This document shows positions 9,252-19,784 of a stretch of 64,000 bases of DNA, piece by piece. The stretch is from Pseudomonas sp. B21-015. GTDB taxonomy: Bacteria; Pseudomonadota; Gammaproteobacteria; Pseudomonadales; Pseudomonadaceae. A program made the translations under genes and the position numbers. The notes under the pieces are model-generated. The model made no database searches. It was not told the DNA's origin and worked only from the letters and a program-made list of their open reading frames with translations. How positions within the stretch are numbered: the stretch's first letter is position 1; each line of letters starts with the position of its first letter. The DNA is taken from assembly GCF_024749285.1 (NCBI RefSeq), contig NZ_CP087196.1, positions 1,116,001 through 1,180,000 of the forward strand. Reading direction: 5' to 3'.

Positions 9252-9308
9252 TGTACAACATGACTTCATCATAGATTCGAAGGTGTACAAGTCAATTTTT
9301 TTGTATAA
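9252..9308 (-). promoter_or_regulatory. Promoter and putative LitR/PplR operator of the rudS-litR-phrB unit
   Basis: On the minus strand a -35 TTGACT (9290-9295) and a -10 TATGAT (9268-9273) are 16 bases apart. Three related motifs surround them: TTATAC (9303-9308), TGTACA (9284-9289) and TGTACA (9252-9257). The first two are 13 bases apart, exactly as at 10401-10425. One motif lies inside the promoter spacer and one just past the likely start site, which suits repression. The binding protein is inferred. Confidence 0.65.
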
Positions 9309-9366
9309 GTTTTTTGCGGGGCTGCAGCCCATCTCGACAGCAGCAATGGACTGGACTTGATTCAAT

Positions 9367-10428
<1,062 letters not shown>

Positions 10429-10549
10429 TTAGCGTTCTCGTTCTGACAGCTTGACCTATTGTTAGACACAGAGCCTGCCCGATACCAAAGATCCCTGCTT
10501 ATAAAAATAGACTAGTGATCAGGGTAAAACGCCACGCGAGGAAGATGTC

Positions 10550-11458
10550 ATGCACATATTGCTGACCGGCGGTACTGGTTTGATAGGACGTCAACTCTGC
10601 CAACACTGGTTGAGTCAGGGGCATCGCCTGACGGTCTGGAGCCGCACGCCTGCGAAAGTCGCCAAAGTCTGTGGCACTCAGGTACGTGGAGTCGCACGGC
10701 TCGAGGACCTGGGTCAAGAACCGGTGGATGCCATTATCAACCTCGCGGGCGCCCCGATCGCCGATCGGCTCTGGACCCATAAACGCAAAGCGTTGTTGTG
10801 GAGCAGCCGGATCACCCTGACCGAAACGCTGCTGGCCTGGCTCGAAAGCCGCGAGCAGAAACCGCAGGTGCTGATTTCCGGCTCGGCGATCGGTTGGTAC
10901 GGCGATGGTGGCGAGCGGGAGTTGACTGAAAAATCTCCGCCGGTCATCGATGATTTCGCCAGCCAGTTGTGCATCGCCTGGGAAGAAACCGCGCAACGCG
11001 CCGAAGCCTTGGGCATTCGCGTGATCCTCATTCGTACCGGGTTGGTGCTGTCCGCCGAGGGCGGCTTTTTGTCGCGGCTATTGTTGCCGTTCAAACTGGG
11101 GCTGGGCGGGCCGCTCGGCAATGGTCGGCAGTGGATGCCGTGGATTCATATCAAGGATCAAATCGCCCTGATTGATTTTCTTCTGCATCGCAATGAGGCC
11201 AGCGGTCCATATAATGCCTGCGCACCCAAGCCGGTGCGCAATCGCGAATTTGCCCAAACGTTGGGTAGCGTGTTGCATCGTCCGGCGTTCATGCCGATGC
11301 CCACCTTCGTGTTGAAGGTGGGCCTGGGCGAGTTGTCATTGTTGCTGCTGGGTGGCCAGAAGGCCATGCCGGCTCGCTTGCTGGAAGCGGGCTTCACTTT
11401 CCAGTTCACTGATTTGCGCGCGGCGTTGGACGATCTGTCCAGCCGCCTTAAGAAATAG
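10550..11458 (+). CDS. TIGR01777-family (SDR39U1/YfcH-like) epimerase
   Basis: This is a 302-residue extended-SDR protein with the N-terminal cofactor loop [16 protein letters not shown] and the family segments [13 protein letters not shown] and [13 protein letters not shown]-terminal DUF1731-type tail ([17 protein letters not shown]) completes the fold. The substrate is not known; homologues are often annotated as nucleoside-diphosphate sugar epimerases without proof. A GAGGAAG box precedes ATG 10550. It ends 8 bases before hemH, so the two probably form an operon. Confidence 0.88.
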   Translation: MHILLTGGTGLIGRQLCQHWLSQGHRLTVWSRTPAKVAKVCGTQVRGVARLEDLGQEPVDAIINLAGAPIADRLWTHKRKALLWSSRITLTETLLAWLESREQKPQVLISGSAIGWYGDGGERELTEKSPPVIDDFASQLCIAWEETAQRAEALGIRVILIRTGLVLSAEGGFLSRLLLPFKLGLGGPLGNGRQWMPWIHIKDQIALIDFLLHRNEASGPYNACAPKPVRNREFAQTLGSVLHRPAFMPMPTFVLKVGLGELSLLLLGGQKAMPARLLEAGFTFQFTDLRAALDDLSSRLKK

Positions 11459-11466
11459 GACGTTGC

Positions 11467-12492
11467 ATGACCGATCACGCGTTGCTTCTGGTCAACCTGG
11501 GTTCACCCGCTTCCACCTCGGTGGCGGATGTGCGCAGCTACCTCAATCAATTTCTGATGGACCCGTATGTGATCGACCTGCCGTGGCCGGTGCGGCGTTT
11601 GCTGGTGTCGTTGATTCTGATCAGGCGCCCGGAGCAATCGGCCCATGCTTACGCATCGATCTGGTGGGAGGAGGGCTCGCCACTGGTGGTGCTCAGCCGT
11701 CGCTTGCAACAGGCCATGACCGCCCAATGGACTCAGGGGCCGGTGGAACTGGCGATGCGTTACGGCGAGCCGTCGATTGAATCGACACTGGTGCGGCTGG
11801 CTGCCCAGGGGCACAAAAAAATAACCTTGGCGCCGCTCTATCCGCAGTTCGCCGACAGCACCGTGACCACGGTGATCGAAGAAGCCAGGCGCGTGGTGCG
11901 AAATAATAACCTCGATGTGCAATTCTCGATTCTTCAGCCGTTCTACGATCAGCCGGAATACCTCGAGGCCTTGGTCGCCAGTGCCAAGCCTTATCTGCTG
12001 CAGGATTACGATCACCTGCTGCTGAGTTTCCATGGCTTGCCGGAACGGCACCTGACCAAGATCGACCCCACCGGTCATCATTGCTTTAAAAGCGATAATT
12101 GCTGTCAGAACGCTTCACCGGAAGTATTAACCACCTGCTACCGCGCCCAATGCCTGCGCACCGCTTCCGAGTTTGCCCGGCGCCTGGGCTTGCCGGACGG
12201 CAAGTGGTCGGTGTCGTTCCAGTCGCGTCTGGGGCGAGCCAAGTGGATCGAACCCTACACCGAAGCGCGCCTCGATGAGTTGGCCAAGAGCGGTGTGAAG
12301 AAAGTTCTGGTGATGTGCCCGGCGTTCGTCGCCGATTGCATCGAGACACTGGAAGAGATTGGTGATCGTGGGCGGGAGCAGTTCCGCGAAGCGGGAGGGG
12401 AGGAGTTGGTATTGGTGCCGTGCCTCAACGATCATCCGCAGTGGACCAAGGCGTTGAGCACCTTGTGTGAACGGGCACCGTTGGCGCTTTAA
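11467..12492 (+). CDS. hemH: Ferrochelatase
   Basis: HemH inserts Fe2+ into protoporphyrin IX, the last step of protoheme synthesis. The 341-residue protein starts [17 protein letters not shown] and has the metal-site His189 in [12 protein letters not shown]. The conserved acidic stretch is in [12 protein letters not shown]. Between residues 206 and 229 lie five cysteines (C206, C212, C213, C224, C229), a pattern that could hold an internal [2Fe-2S] cluster as in some bacterial ferrochelatases; this is an inference. It follows the TIGR01777 gene closely and is followed by a degenerate REP pair. Confidence 0.95.
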   Translation: MTDHALLLVNLGSPASTSVADVRSYLNQFLMDPYVIDLPWPVRRLLVSLILIRRPEQSAHAYASIWWEEGSPLVVLSRRLQQAMTAQWTQGPVELAMRYGEPSIESTLVRLAAQGHKKITLAPLYPQFADSTVTTVIEEARRVVRNNNLDVQFSILQPFYDQPEYLEALVASAKPYLLQDYDHLLLSFHGLPERHLTKIDPTGHHCFKSDNCCQNASPEVLTTCYRAQCLRTASEFARRLGLPDGKWSVSFQSRLGRAKWIEPYTEARLDELAKSGVKKVLVMCPAFVADCIETLEEIGDRGREQFREAGGEELVLVPCLNDHPQWTKALSTLCERAPLAL

Positions 12493-12495
12493 AAG

Positions 12496-12577
12496 CATCG
12501 CGGGCAAGCCCGCTCCCACAGGTATTGCGCTGACCTTGTGGGAGCGGCGGTGCGGCGGTCCGACTTGCCCGCGATGG
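12496..12577. repeat. REP-type inverted pair, one arm degenerate
   Basis: The left arm, CATCGCGGGCAAGCCCGCTC followed by CCACA, is intact. The right arm begins TTGTGGGAGCGGCGG and carries extra bases before CTTGCCCGCGATGG. It lies between convergent hemH and the uracil permease gene, where no classical terminator is seen. Confidence 0.75.
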
Positions 12578-12593
12578 CGTTCTTGAGACCTGC

Positions 12594-13868
12594 TTAGATC
12601 AGCGGCTCATCCGCCCGCTTGTGCTTCCAGCTGTCATTGCCCGGCAGTAACAGGTTCAGCGCAATCGCCACCACCGCACACAGCGCGATGCCTTTGAGGC
12701 CGAAATCGTCCGGGCCGGTACCGGTGCCGACCAACATGCCGCCAATCCCGAACACCAGCGTCACCGAGACAATCACCAGATTGCGTGCTTCGCCCAAGTC
12801 GATCTTGTGGCGAATCATGGTGTTCATCCCCACCGCCGCGATCGAACCGAACAACAGGCAGAGAATCCCGCCCATTACCGGTACCGGGATGCTTTGCAGC
12901 AGTGCGCCGAACTTGCCGATGAACGCCAGGCTGATCGCAAAGATTGCCGCCCAGGTCATGATTTTCGGGTTGTAGTTTTTGGTCAGCATCACCGCGCCAG
13001 TCACTTCGGCGTAGGTGGTGTTGGGCGGGCCGCCGAACAGGCCGGCTGCGGTGGTGGCAATGCCATCGCCGAGCAGGGTGCGGTGCAGGCCGGGCTTTTT
13101 CAGGTAATCGCGACCAGTCACGCTACCGACTGCAATCACGCCGCCAATGTGTTCGATCGCTGGCGCGAGGGCCACCGGAACGATGAACAGAATGGCCTGC
13201 CAGTTGAATTCCGGCGCCGTGAAGTGTGGAATCGCGAACCACGGTGCGGCAGCAATTTTCGTGGTATCGACCACCCCGAAATAGAACGCCATGGCGAAAC
13301 CCACCAGCACACCGGAGATGATCGGCACCAGGCGGAAAATACCTTTGCCGAACACCGCGACGATCAGGGTGGTCAGCAGCGCCGGCATCGAGATCAACAT
13401 CGCCGTCTGGTAAGGAATCAGCTCCGTGCCGTCGCCGGCCTTGCCCATCGCCATGTTGGCGGCGATCGGCGCCATGGCCAGGCCGATGGAGATGATCACC
13501 GGGCCAATCACCACCGGTGGTAGCAAGCGGTCGATGAACCCGGTGCCTTTGATCTTCACGGCAAGGCCGAGGAAGGTGTAGACGAAACCGGCCGCCATCA
13601 CACCGCCCATGGTCGCCGCCAGGCCAAACTGGCCCTTGGCGAGAATGATCGGCGTGATGAAGGCAAAGCTCGAGGCCAGGAACACCGGTACCTGACGCCC
13701 GGTGACGATCTGGAACAGAATCGTCCCAAGGCCTGCGGTGAACAGCGCCACGTTCGGGTCGAGGCCGGTAATCAATGGCATCAACACCAGCGCGCCAAAG
13801 GCCACGAACAGCATCTGCGCACCCGACAGCACTGTGCGCCAGAGCGGATCGTTGAACTCTTGCTGCAT
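12594..13868 (-). CDS. uraA: Uracil:H+ symporter (NCS2 family)
   Basis: This is a 424-residue inner membrane permease with about 14 hydrophobic segments. It has NCS2-family signatures such as FGGPPNTTYAEVTGAV in the substrate-binding region and GVIAVGSVTGRD. The ATG at 13866-13868 has an AGGAC box inside the upp end; a TTG two codons upstream is also open. Only a few bases separate it from the upp stop, so uptake and phosphoribosylation of uracil are encoded together. The adjacency to upp supports uracil rather than xanthine as substrate. Confidence 0.93.
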   Translation of the reverse strand: MQQEFNDPLWRTVLSGAQMLFVAFGALVLMPLITGLDPNVALFTAGLGTILFQIVTGRQVPVFLASSFAFITPIILAKGQFGLAATMGGVMAAGFVYTFLGLAVKIKGTGFIDRLLPPVVIGPVIISIGLAMAPIAANMAMGKAGDGTELIPYQTAMLISMPALLTTLIVAVFGKGIFRLVPIISGVLVGFAMAFYFGVVDTTKIAAAPWFAIPHFTAPEFNWQAILFIVPVALAPAIEHIGGVIAVGSVTGRDYLKKPGLHRTLLGDGIATTAAGLFGGPPNTTYAEVTGAVMLTKNYNPKIMTWAAIFAISLAFIGKFGALLQSIPVPVMGGILCLLFGSIAAVGMNTMIRHKIDLGEARNLVIVSVTLVFGIGGMLVGTGTGPDDFGLKGIALCAVVAIALNLLLPGNDSWKHKRADEPLI

Positions 13869-13870
13869 GC

Positions 13871-14509
13871 TCAAGCGTCCTTCTGCTTGGTGCCGAAGAT
13901 CTTGTCACCGGCATCGCCCAAGCCTGGGATGATGTAACCGTGTTCGTTCAGTTTCTGATCAATGGAAGCGGTGTAGATGGTCACGTCCGGGTGAGCCTTC
14001 TCTACAGCGGCGATGCCTTCGGGGGCGGCCACCAGGACCATCGCGCGGATGTCCTTGCAGCCGGCCTTTTTCAGCAGGTCGATGGTGGCGACCATCGAGC
14101 CGCCGGTGGCGAGCATCGGGTCGATGATCATCGCCAGGCGCTCGTCGATTTCCGGCACCAGTTTTTCCAGGTAGGTGTGGGCTTCGAGGGTTTCCTCGTT
14201 GCGGGCCACGCCCACGGCGCTGACCTTGGCGCCCGGGATCAGGCTCAGCACGCCTTCGAGCATGCCGATACCGGCACGCAGGATCGGCACCACGGTAATC
14301 TTCTTGCCGGCGATTTTCTCGACCGACACCGTGCCGCACCAGCCTTCGATGTCGTAGCTTTCCAGCGGCAGGTCTTTGGTGGCCTCATAGGTCAGCAGGG
14401 CACCGACTTCCTGAGCGAGCTCACGGAAATTCTTCGTGCTGATGTCGGCGCGGCGCATAAGGCCAAGTTTATGACGGATCAGCGGATGGCGGATCTCACG
14501 GATGGGCAT
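13871..14509 (-). CDS. upp: Uracil phosphoribosyltransferase
   Basis: Upp converts uracil and PRPP to UMP in pyrimidine salvage. The 212-residue protein has the PRPP-binding motif [13 protein letters not shown] and the uracil-binding C-terminal [14 protein letters not shown]. Length and motifs are standard. It is the first gene of a two-gene unit with the uracil permease, and is divergent from hpt across a 177-base gap in which no strong promoter consensus was recognised. Confidence 0.97.
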   Translation of the reverse strand: MPIREIRHPLIRHKLGLMRRADISTKNFRELAQEVGALLTYEATKDLPLESYDIEGWCGTVSVEKIAGKKITVVPILRAGIGMLEGVLSLIPGAKVSAVGVARNEETLEAHTYLEKLVPEIDERLAMIIDPMLATGGSMVATIDLLKKAGCKDIRAMVLVAAPEGIAAVEKAHPDVTIYTASIDQKLNEHGYIIPGLGDAGDKIFGTKQKDA

Positions 14510-14686
14510 GGGAAAAGGCTCCGGCGGCGGGCAAAAAAACCGGCCTAGATTAATCTAACCGAGGGTGTTGTCCTATAGACATATAGAACGTTAGTCCACA
14601 AACGCTTGATCTGGCCTCGCTTGATGCGTACCTTTGCCCGCTTTTCGTGACTACGTCCCCCCCTAATTTCCCCCTTGGAGAACGCC

Positions 14687-15244
14687 ATGTCCGCTGATCT
14701 CGAGCATATCCGTCAAATCATGCGAGAGGCTGACTGCCTGTACACCGAAGCTGAAGTCGAGGCGGCCATCGCCCGCGTCGGTGCGCAAATCAACGATCAG
14801 CTGGCTGAGAGCAATCCGGTAGTGTTCTGCGTGATGAATGGCGGGCTGATTTTCTCCGGCAAGCTGCTGACGCATCTGAACTTCCCGCTTGAAGCGTCCT
14901 ACCTGCACGCCACCCGTTATCGCAACGAAACCAGCGGTGGCGAGCTGTTCTGGAAAGCCAAGCCGGAAGTTTCGTTCATCGACCGTGACGTGCTGATCAT
15001 CGACGACATCCTTGACGAAGGTCACACCCTGGGCGCGATCATCGACTTCTGCAAACACGCCGGCGCGCGCAAAGTGCACACCGCCGTGCTGATCGACAAG
15101 GACCACGACCGCAAGGCCCGCCCGGACCTGAAAGCCGATTTCGTCGGCCTGCCATGCATCGACCGTTACATCTTCGGTTACGGCATGGACTACAAAGGCT
15201 ACTGGCGTAACGCCAACGGGATTTTTGCCGTTAAAGGCATGTAA
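14687..15244 (+). CDS. hpt: Hypoxanthine(-guanine) phosphoribosyltransferase
   Basis: This 185-residue purine salvage enzyme makes IMP (and GMP) from the base and PRPP. The PRPP loop is VLIIDDILDEGHTL, and the C-terminal DYKGYWRN segment is typical of the Pseudomonas hpt product. The ATG at 14687 lies 6 bases after a GGAG box; a TTG at 14675 overlaps that box and is rejected. It is divergent from upp, so the two base-salvage functions face each other. A GC-rich hairpin without a T run follows at 15297-15320. Confidence 0.94.
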   Translation: MSADLEHIRQIMREADCLYTEAEVEAAIARVGAQINDQLAESNPVVFCVMNGGLIFSGKLLTHLNFPLEASYLHATRYRNETSGGELFWKAKPEVSFIDRDVLIIDDILDEGHTLGAIIDFCKHAGARKVHTAVLIDKDHDRKARPDLKADFVGLPCIDRYIFGYGMDYKGYWRNANGIFAVKGM

Positions 15245-15321
15245 ACAGGATGACTGTCTGGGGGCGATTGGCCGCCAGGCCTCACATCGGGATGCGTGCG
15301 CAGTTTGCTTGAACTGCGCGC

Positions 15322-17043
15322 TCAGTCCTGTCCGGCAACCCAGTGTTCGCTTTTGCGTCGAGCTTGTTCCAGGTTGTTCACATAGGCCAACTGGCGCTGT
15401 TCCCGATGGATGCCCGCGCGCCTGAGTTTCAGGCGTACCCGTGGAGCGGTTCCGACCAGAATCAGGCCGATGCCGTCGGTGCGGTAATCCCTGAGGATAT
15501 TGTCGAAGGCCGCCAGCGCCGTCATGTCCAGCATGGGCACGGCACTCATCTCGACGATCACCACTTTGACCTCCGGGCTGAATTTGCGCAGTACGCCCAG
15601 GGCTTTTTCCGCAGCACCGAAAAACAGCGGCCCGCGTATCGCATAGCAACGAACATGCTCCGGCATATCCTGTAAGGCTTGATGGAACTCGCGAGGCAGT
15701 TCGGCGGTGTCCGTGAGGTCGCTCATGCGCTTGATGAACAACCCGGCGGCCAGCAGCAGGCCGACAGCGACGGCCAGTACCATGTCGAACAGCACTGTCA
15801 GGCTCAGGCAGGTCAGCAAGACCAGCACATCGCTGCGCGGTGCAATACGCAAGGTGTGCATGACGTGTCGGGCTTCGCTCATGTTCCACGCCACCATCAC
15901 CAGCAATGCCGCCAGCGCCGCCATCGGCAAGTAGCTGAACAGGGGCGCGAGGGCGAGTATCGCCAGCAACACCACCGCACTGTGGATAATCGCCGCCAAT
16001 GGTGAAAACGCTCCGCTGCGCACGTTGGTGGCGCTGCGGGCGATTGCCGCGGTGGCGGTAATGCCGCCGAACAGCGGTGCGACCAGATTGCCCAGGCCTT
16101 GACCCAGGAGTTCGGCGTTGGGGTCGTGTTTGCTGCCCGTCATGCCATCGGCCACCACCGCGCACAACAATGATTCGATGGCACCGAGCATGGCGATGGC
16201 AAAGGCTGGCGCCATTAATTGGCGGATCAGGTCGTAAGACAGGTGCAGCGGCTGGCCGTAGGGCCCCGGCAGATTCCACGGCCAGTCGAAGCTCGGCAGA
16301 AACGGCGGTATGCCGGGATGGCTGATGCCATCGACGATATAGCTGAAGCGCTCCCCCAGCGTCGCAACCGGTAACCCGCCGCTTTCCAGTGCCGCCCCCA
16401 GCAATGCGCCGACGGCCAGCGCCACCAGATGCCCCGGAATCCTCGGCACAAAACGCGGCCAGACGATCAGAACCGCCAGGCACATGACACCGATGATCCC
16501 GTCCCCCAGACGAGCGCTGGGTAACGCCTGGAGCACCCCGCCTAATTGCTCGATGTAATGTTCGGCATGCCCGGTGGTACTCAGGCCCAGCAAATCCTTT
16601 AGTTGGAGTGTGGCGATGACAATGCCGATCCCGGCGGTAAAGCCCAGGGTCACCGGATAAGGAATGTACTGAATCAGCCGTCCGGCCCGAATCAGCCCCA
16701 AGGCAATCAGGATTGCCCCGGCAAGCATGGTGCACAGCAGCAGGCCACCCAGACCATATTGTTGGGTGATCGGCAGCAGTATCACCACGAACGCGGCTGT
16801 CGGCCCGCTGACATTGAAGCGCGAGCCTCCCGTCAGGGCGATCAGGGGCGCGGCAATCAGCACCGTATACAGACCTTGCTGGGGTGCTACCCCCACCGCA
16901 ATCGCCAGGGCCATGGCCAGAGGGATGGCGATAATCCCTACCGTCACCCCGGCACTGATATCGCCGCGCAAGCGTCTGAGGCTATAACCTGCGCGCCAGG
17001 TCTGACGCCAAGCGGCGAACAACGGGGGAATGGAGAAAGACAT
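15322..17043 (-). CDS. SulP/SLC26-family anion transporter with STAS domain
   Basis: The 573-residue protein has about 12 hydrophobic segments. They include the family start region GYSLRRLRGDISAGVTVG and SGPTAAFVVILLPI, and a cytoplasmic STAS domain follows (about residues 430-545: VVIVEMSAVPMLDMTALAAF). SulP members carry sulfate, bicarbonate or other anions; the substrate cannot be read from sequence, and no carbonic anhydrase gene is adjacent. The ATG at 17041-17043 has GGAG 6 bases before it. A longer open frame to 17349 overlaps the divergent gene at 17195 and is not credible. Confidence 0.9.
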   Translation of the reverse strand: MSFSIPPLFAAWRQTWRAGYSLRRLRGDISAGVTVGIIAIPLAMALAIAVGVAPQQGLYTVLIAAPLIALTGGSRFNVSGPTAAFVVILLPITQQYGLGGLLLCTMLAGAILIALGLIRAGRLIQYIPYPVTLGFTAGIGIVIATLQLKDLLGLSTTGHAEHYIEQLGGVLQALPSARLGDGIIGVMCLAVLIVWPRFVPRIPGHLVALAVGALLGAALESGGLPVATLGERFSYIVDGISHPGIPPFLPSFDWPWNLPGPYGQPLHLSYDLIRQLMAPAFAIAMLGAIESLLCAVVADGMTGSKHDPNAELLGQGLGNLVAPLFGGITATAAIARSATNVRSGAFSPLAAIIHSAVVLLAILALAPLFSYLPMAALAALLVMVAWNMSEARHVMHTLRIAPRSDVLVLLTCLSLTVLFDMVLAVAVGLLLAAGLFIKRMSDLTDTAELPREFHQALQDMPEHVRCYAIRGPLFFGAAEKALGVLRKFSPEVKVVIVEMSAVPMLDMTALAAFDNILRDYRTDGIGLILVGTAPRVRLKLRRAGIHREQRQLAYVNNLEQARRKSEHWVAGQD

Positions 17044-17194
17044 GGGGACTCCACAATAGACGGCGCACTGTCGAAATAGGGCTGAAAGCTCTTTCAGTAT
17101 GCCCAGCCTTGTCTTCAAGAGTATTGACCTGGATCGGTTATTCGCCCGGTTGATCCTCATGCTAGAGTGCTCGGCCCCGCCCCCGGAGCCTGTC

Positions 17195-17680
17195 ATGAGA
17201 CTTTTGATCCGCAGCTGCGCCGCCCTGTTGCTGACCCTCAGCCTGCCCCTGGCCGCCGCGCCGGCGCCAATGCACGCGCAGTTTTTGCCCCCGGACGACC
17301 TGACCCTGCGTGACGCCGAACCCGAGCAGCAACAACTGTTGCAGGTCACCGACTATTCCGTGGTATTCGGCAGTCAGCGCCAGTCCAACCAACAGCCGAT
17401 CCCGGTCACATCGCCATTGCTGATCCGCCTCAAGGGTAAATCCTTGAACAAGGGCGCGACCATCAGCCAGGTGTTGGTCAATTTCGATGGCGAAAGCAAA
17501 AGCCTGAAAAAGCCGATCTACGACGAAAGAAGCAAAACCCTGACGCTCTATTACCCGCTGGCTCAGTACCGGGTGGTGATCGACTTGTTGCGCAACGACA
17601 CGGTGTATTGCCAGTTCCTCAGCTACGCCAACGGCCATATCTGGGCCGATTTGCACACAGGCAGCGTTCGTCCGCGTTGA
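17195..17680 (+). CDS. Periplasmic protein of unknown function
   Basis: This 161-residue protein has a clear signal peptide (MRLLIRSCAALLLTLSLPLAAA, cleavage near residue 22). The mature part of about 140 residues is rich in beta-strand-like alternation and has no recognised motif. ATG 17195 lies 7 bases after GGAG. It is divergent from the SulP gene and 63 bases upstream of the PA4642-like gene. I do not recognise the family beyond its presence in Pseudomonas at this locus. Confidence 0.75.
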   Translation: MRLLIRSCAALLLTLSLPLAAAPAPMHAQFLPPDDLTLRDAEPEQQQLLQVTDYSVVFGSQRQSNQQPIPVTSPLLIRLKGKSLNKGATISQVLVNFDGESKSLKKPIYDERSKTLTLYYPLAQYRVVIDLLRNDTVYCQFLSYANGHIWADLHTGSVRPR

Positions 17681-17743
17681 GCCCGGCGCTAAGGCGGGGG
17701 TAAACTGCCCGCCCCGTGAAATGTCTGCGAGCTGGAGTCGGCA

Positions 17744-18031
17744 ATGCGTAAAGATAAGAAGCAAGTGATTGGTGACGAGATCGGCGATGCGCAGATCAAA
17801 CTGTTCCTCGATTTTGAACCGGTCGACGCCACTTCACCGTCGCTGCACAAACTGATCAAGGCCTACCGCGGCCTGCGTATCGATGACTTCGAGCGTTTTC
17901 TGACGTTCTTTGTCGAAGCCGGCTATGAGCTGGACGGCAAGGATGAGCACGGCAATGATTTCGTCGCCCTGATCAAGGATCAACGCAACGCCGCCGAGTA
18001 CATCGAGCTGATCGACAAGGCTCGCGGCTGA
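17744..18031 (+). CDS. PA4642-family small protein
   Basis: This 95-residue acidic cytoplasmic protein has no cysteines or membrane segment. The sequence (FLDFEPVDATSPSLHKLIKA, then AYRGLRIDDFERFL) resembles the Pseudomonas family annotated after PA4642, which sits beside the malate:quinone oxidoreductase gene in P. aeruginosa as here. The function is unknown. It is convergent with mqo across a REP pair and a strong bidirectional terminator. Confidence 0.8.
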   Translation: MRKDKKQVIGDEIGDAQIKLFLDFEPVDATSPSLHKLIKAYRGLRIDDFERFLTFFVEAGYELDGKDEHGNDFVALIKDQRNAAEYIELIDKARG

Positions 18032-18082
18032 CCTGAGGGTGCACTGTTGTTGCCCTGACTTGGTGGGTGTTTGTGCTGGCCC

Positions 18083-18176
18083 TTCGCGAGCAGGCTCGCT
18101 CCCACATTGGATCTGTGTCGATCACAAAATTGTGATTCAACTCGATCAACTGTGGGAGCGAGCCTGCTCGCGAAGG
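18083..18176. repeat. REP-type inverted pair
   Basis: The arms TTCGCGAGCAGGCTCGCTCC and their complement at 18151-18176 are near-perfect, separated by about 45 bases. The pair lies between convergent genes, just before the mqo terminator. Confidence 0.88.
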
Positions 18177-18223
18177 CGGCGTAACCAACACCGAAGATCT
18201 TAGGGTCAACCGTTTCACCGATA

Positions 18224-18264
18224 TAAAAAAACGCCCCGCCCTCAATGAGGACGGGGCGTTTTTT
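18224..18264. terminator. Bidirectional intrinsic terminator
   Basis: The stem ACGCCCCG...CGGGGCGT is flanked by an A run on the left and a T run on the right, with an inner CCTC/GAGG stem. It can end mqo on the minus strand and the PA4642-like gene on the plus strand. Confidence 0.92.
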
Positions 18265-18275
18265 GTGCTGCTGAA

Positions 18276-19784
18276 TCAAGCGTAGCTTTCGGTCTCGTTG
18301 CTGGCTTCAACCAGTTCCAGCGCGACGTTGTTGTGCGCATTGATCTTGCGATACAGCGCTGCGTCGGTTTCCAGAACCTTTTCCCGAGCCGGGAAGATTT
18401 CCGCCAGTTTGGCAGCCCACTCACCGGACGCTTTGTTCGGGAAGCATTTTTCGATCAGCTCAAGCATGATCGAAACCGTCACCGAAGCGCCTGGGGACGC
18501 GCCGAGCAGGGCCGCAAGGGAACCGTCCCTGGCCGCGACCAGTTCGGTACCGAACTGCAGAACGCCGCCTTTCTTCGGGTCTTTCTTGATGATTTGCACC
18601 CGTTGGCCGGCCACTTCCAGGCGCCAGTCTTCGGCTTTCGCTTCAGGGTAGAAGCGACGCAGGGATTCCAGGCGCTGCTCCATCGACTGCATCACTTCGC
18701 TGACCAGGTACTTGGTCAGGTCCATGTTGTTTTTTGCCACGGCCAACATCGGGCCGATGTTGCCGGCGCGAACCGACATCGGCAGGTCCATGAAGGAGCC
18801 GTGCTTGAGGAACTTGGTGGTGAAGCCGGCGTAAGGTCCGAACAGCAGGGACTTCTTGCCATCGACCACACGGGTGTCCAGGTGCGGCACAGACATCGGT
18901 GGCGAACCGACCGCAGCCTGGCTGTAGACTTTGGCCTGGTGGTGCTTGACCACTTCCGGGTTGTCGCAACGCAGCCACTGACCGCTGATCGGGAAGCCGC
19001 CGAAGCCTTTGCTTTCTTCGATGCCCGAAGCTTGCAGCAGCGGCAGTGCCGCGCCACCAGCGCCGAGGAAGACGAACTTGGCGTCGACTTCACGAGTGTT
19101 GCCGCTATTGACGTCCTTGATGCTGACGGTCCAGCCGCCGTTGTTACGCTTCAGGCCGGTGACGCGCTTGCAGTACTTGACCTGGGCATCGGGTGCGCTG
19201 GTCAGGTGCTGGAGCAATTGGTTGGTCAGGGCACCGAAGTTGACGTCGGTGCCGTTCATCACGCGGGTGGCGGCGAGGACTTCGTCGGCCGGGCGGCCCG
19301 GCATCATCAACGGCATCCACTCGGCCATTTTGGCCTTGTCTTCGGTGTACTCCATGTCGGCGAAGGCGTGGTGCTTGCTCAGCACCTTGAAGCGTTCCTT
19401 GAGGAAGGAAACGCCTTTGTCGCCCTGCACGAAGCTCAGGTGCGGCACCGGGCTGATGAACGATTTGCACGAACCGAAGGTGCCTTTCTTGGTCAGGTAG
19501 GACCAGAACTGCTTCGACACCTCGAACTGGGTGTTGATGTGCACGGCTTTCTTGATGTCGACGGTGCCGTCGGCGGCCTGTGGCGTGTAGTTCAGCTCAC
19601 ACAGCCCGGCGTGACCGGTACCGGCGTTGTTCCACGGATTGGAACTCTCCGCGGCACCGGAATCCATCAGCTCGACGACTTCCAGCTTGATCGCGGGGTC
19701 GAGCTCTTTGAGCAGTACAGCCAGGGTAGCACTCATGATGCCGGCCCCAACCAGTACTACGTCGACTGCTTCGTTATGCGCCAT
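18276..19784 (-). CDS. mqo: Malate:quinone oxidoreductase
   Basis: This is a membrane-associated FAD enzyme that oxidises malate to oxaloacetate and passes electrons to quinone, serving the TCA cycle in Pseudomonas. The 502-residue protein begins with the FAD loop [20 protein letters not shown] and has the family segments [20 protein letters not shown] and [19 protein letters not shown]. The GGAG box lies 10 bases before the ATG at 19782-19784. It stands alone: a 740-base gene-free region lies upstream and a strong terminator downstream. P. aeruginosa mqoB (PA4640) has this position. Confidence 0.97.
   Translation of the reverse strand: MAHNEAVDVVLVGAGIMSATLAVLLKELDPAIKLEVVELMDSGAAESSNPWNNAGTGHAGLCELNYTPQAADGTVDIKKAVHINTQFEVSKQFWSYLTKKGTFGSCKSFISPVPHLSFVQGDKGVSFLKERFKVLSKHHAFADMEYTEDKAKMAEWMPLMMPGRPADEVLAATRVMNGTDVNFGALTNQLLQHLTSAPDAQVKYCKRVTGLKRNNGGWTVSIKDVNSGNTREVDAKFVFLGAGGAALPLLQASGIEESKGFGGFPISGQWLRCDNPEVVKHHQAKVYSQAAVGSPPMSVPHLDTRVVDGKKSLLFGPYAGFTTKFLKHGSFMDLPMSVRAGNIGPMLAVAKNNMDLTKYLVSEVMQSMEQRLESLRRFYPEAKAEDWRLEVAGQRVQIIKKDPKKGGVLQFGTELVAARDGSLAALLGASPGASVTVSIMLELIEKCFPNKASGEWAAKLAEIFPAREKVLETDAALYRKINAHNNVALELVEASNETESYA

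Noticed and set aside
14663..16735. A 690-residue open frame on the minus strand across hpt and the SulP gene
   Set aside because: It lies antisense to hpt and in another frame of the SulP gene; both real genes have strong motifs and ribosome-binding sites.
17044..17349. N-terminal extension of the SulP transporter
   Set aside because: It would overlap the divergent signal-peptide gene at 17195, and it encodes no membrane or family sequence; the ATG at 17043 has a good GGAG box.
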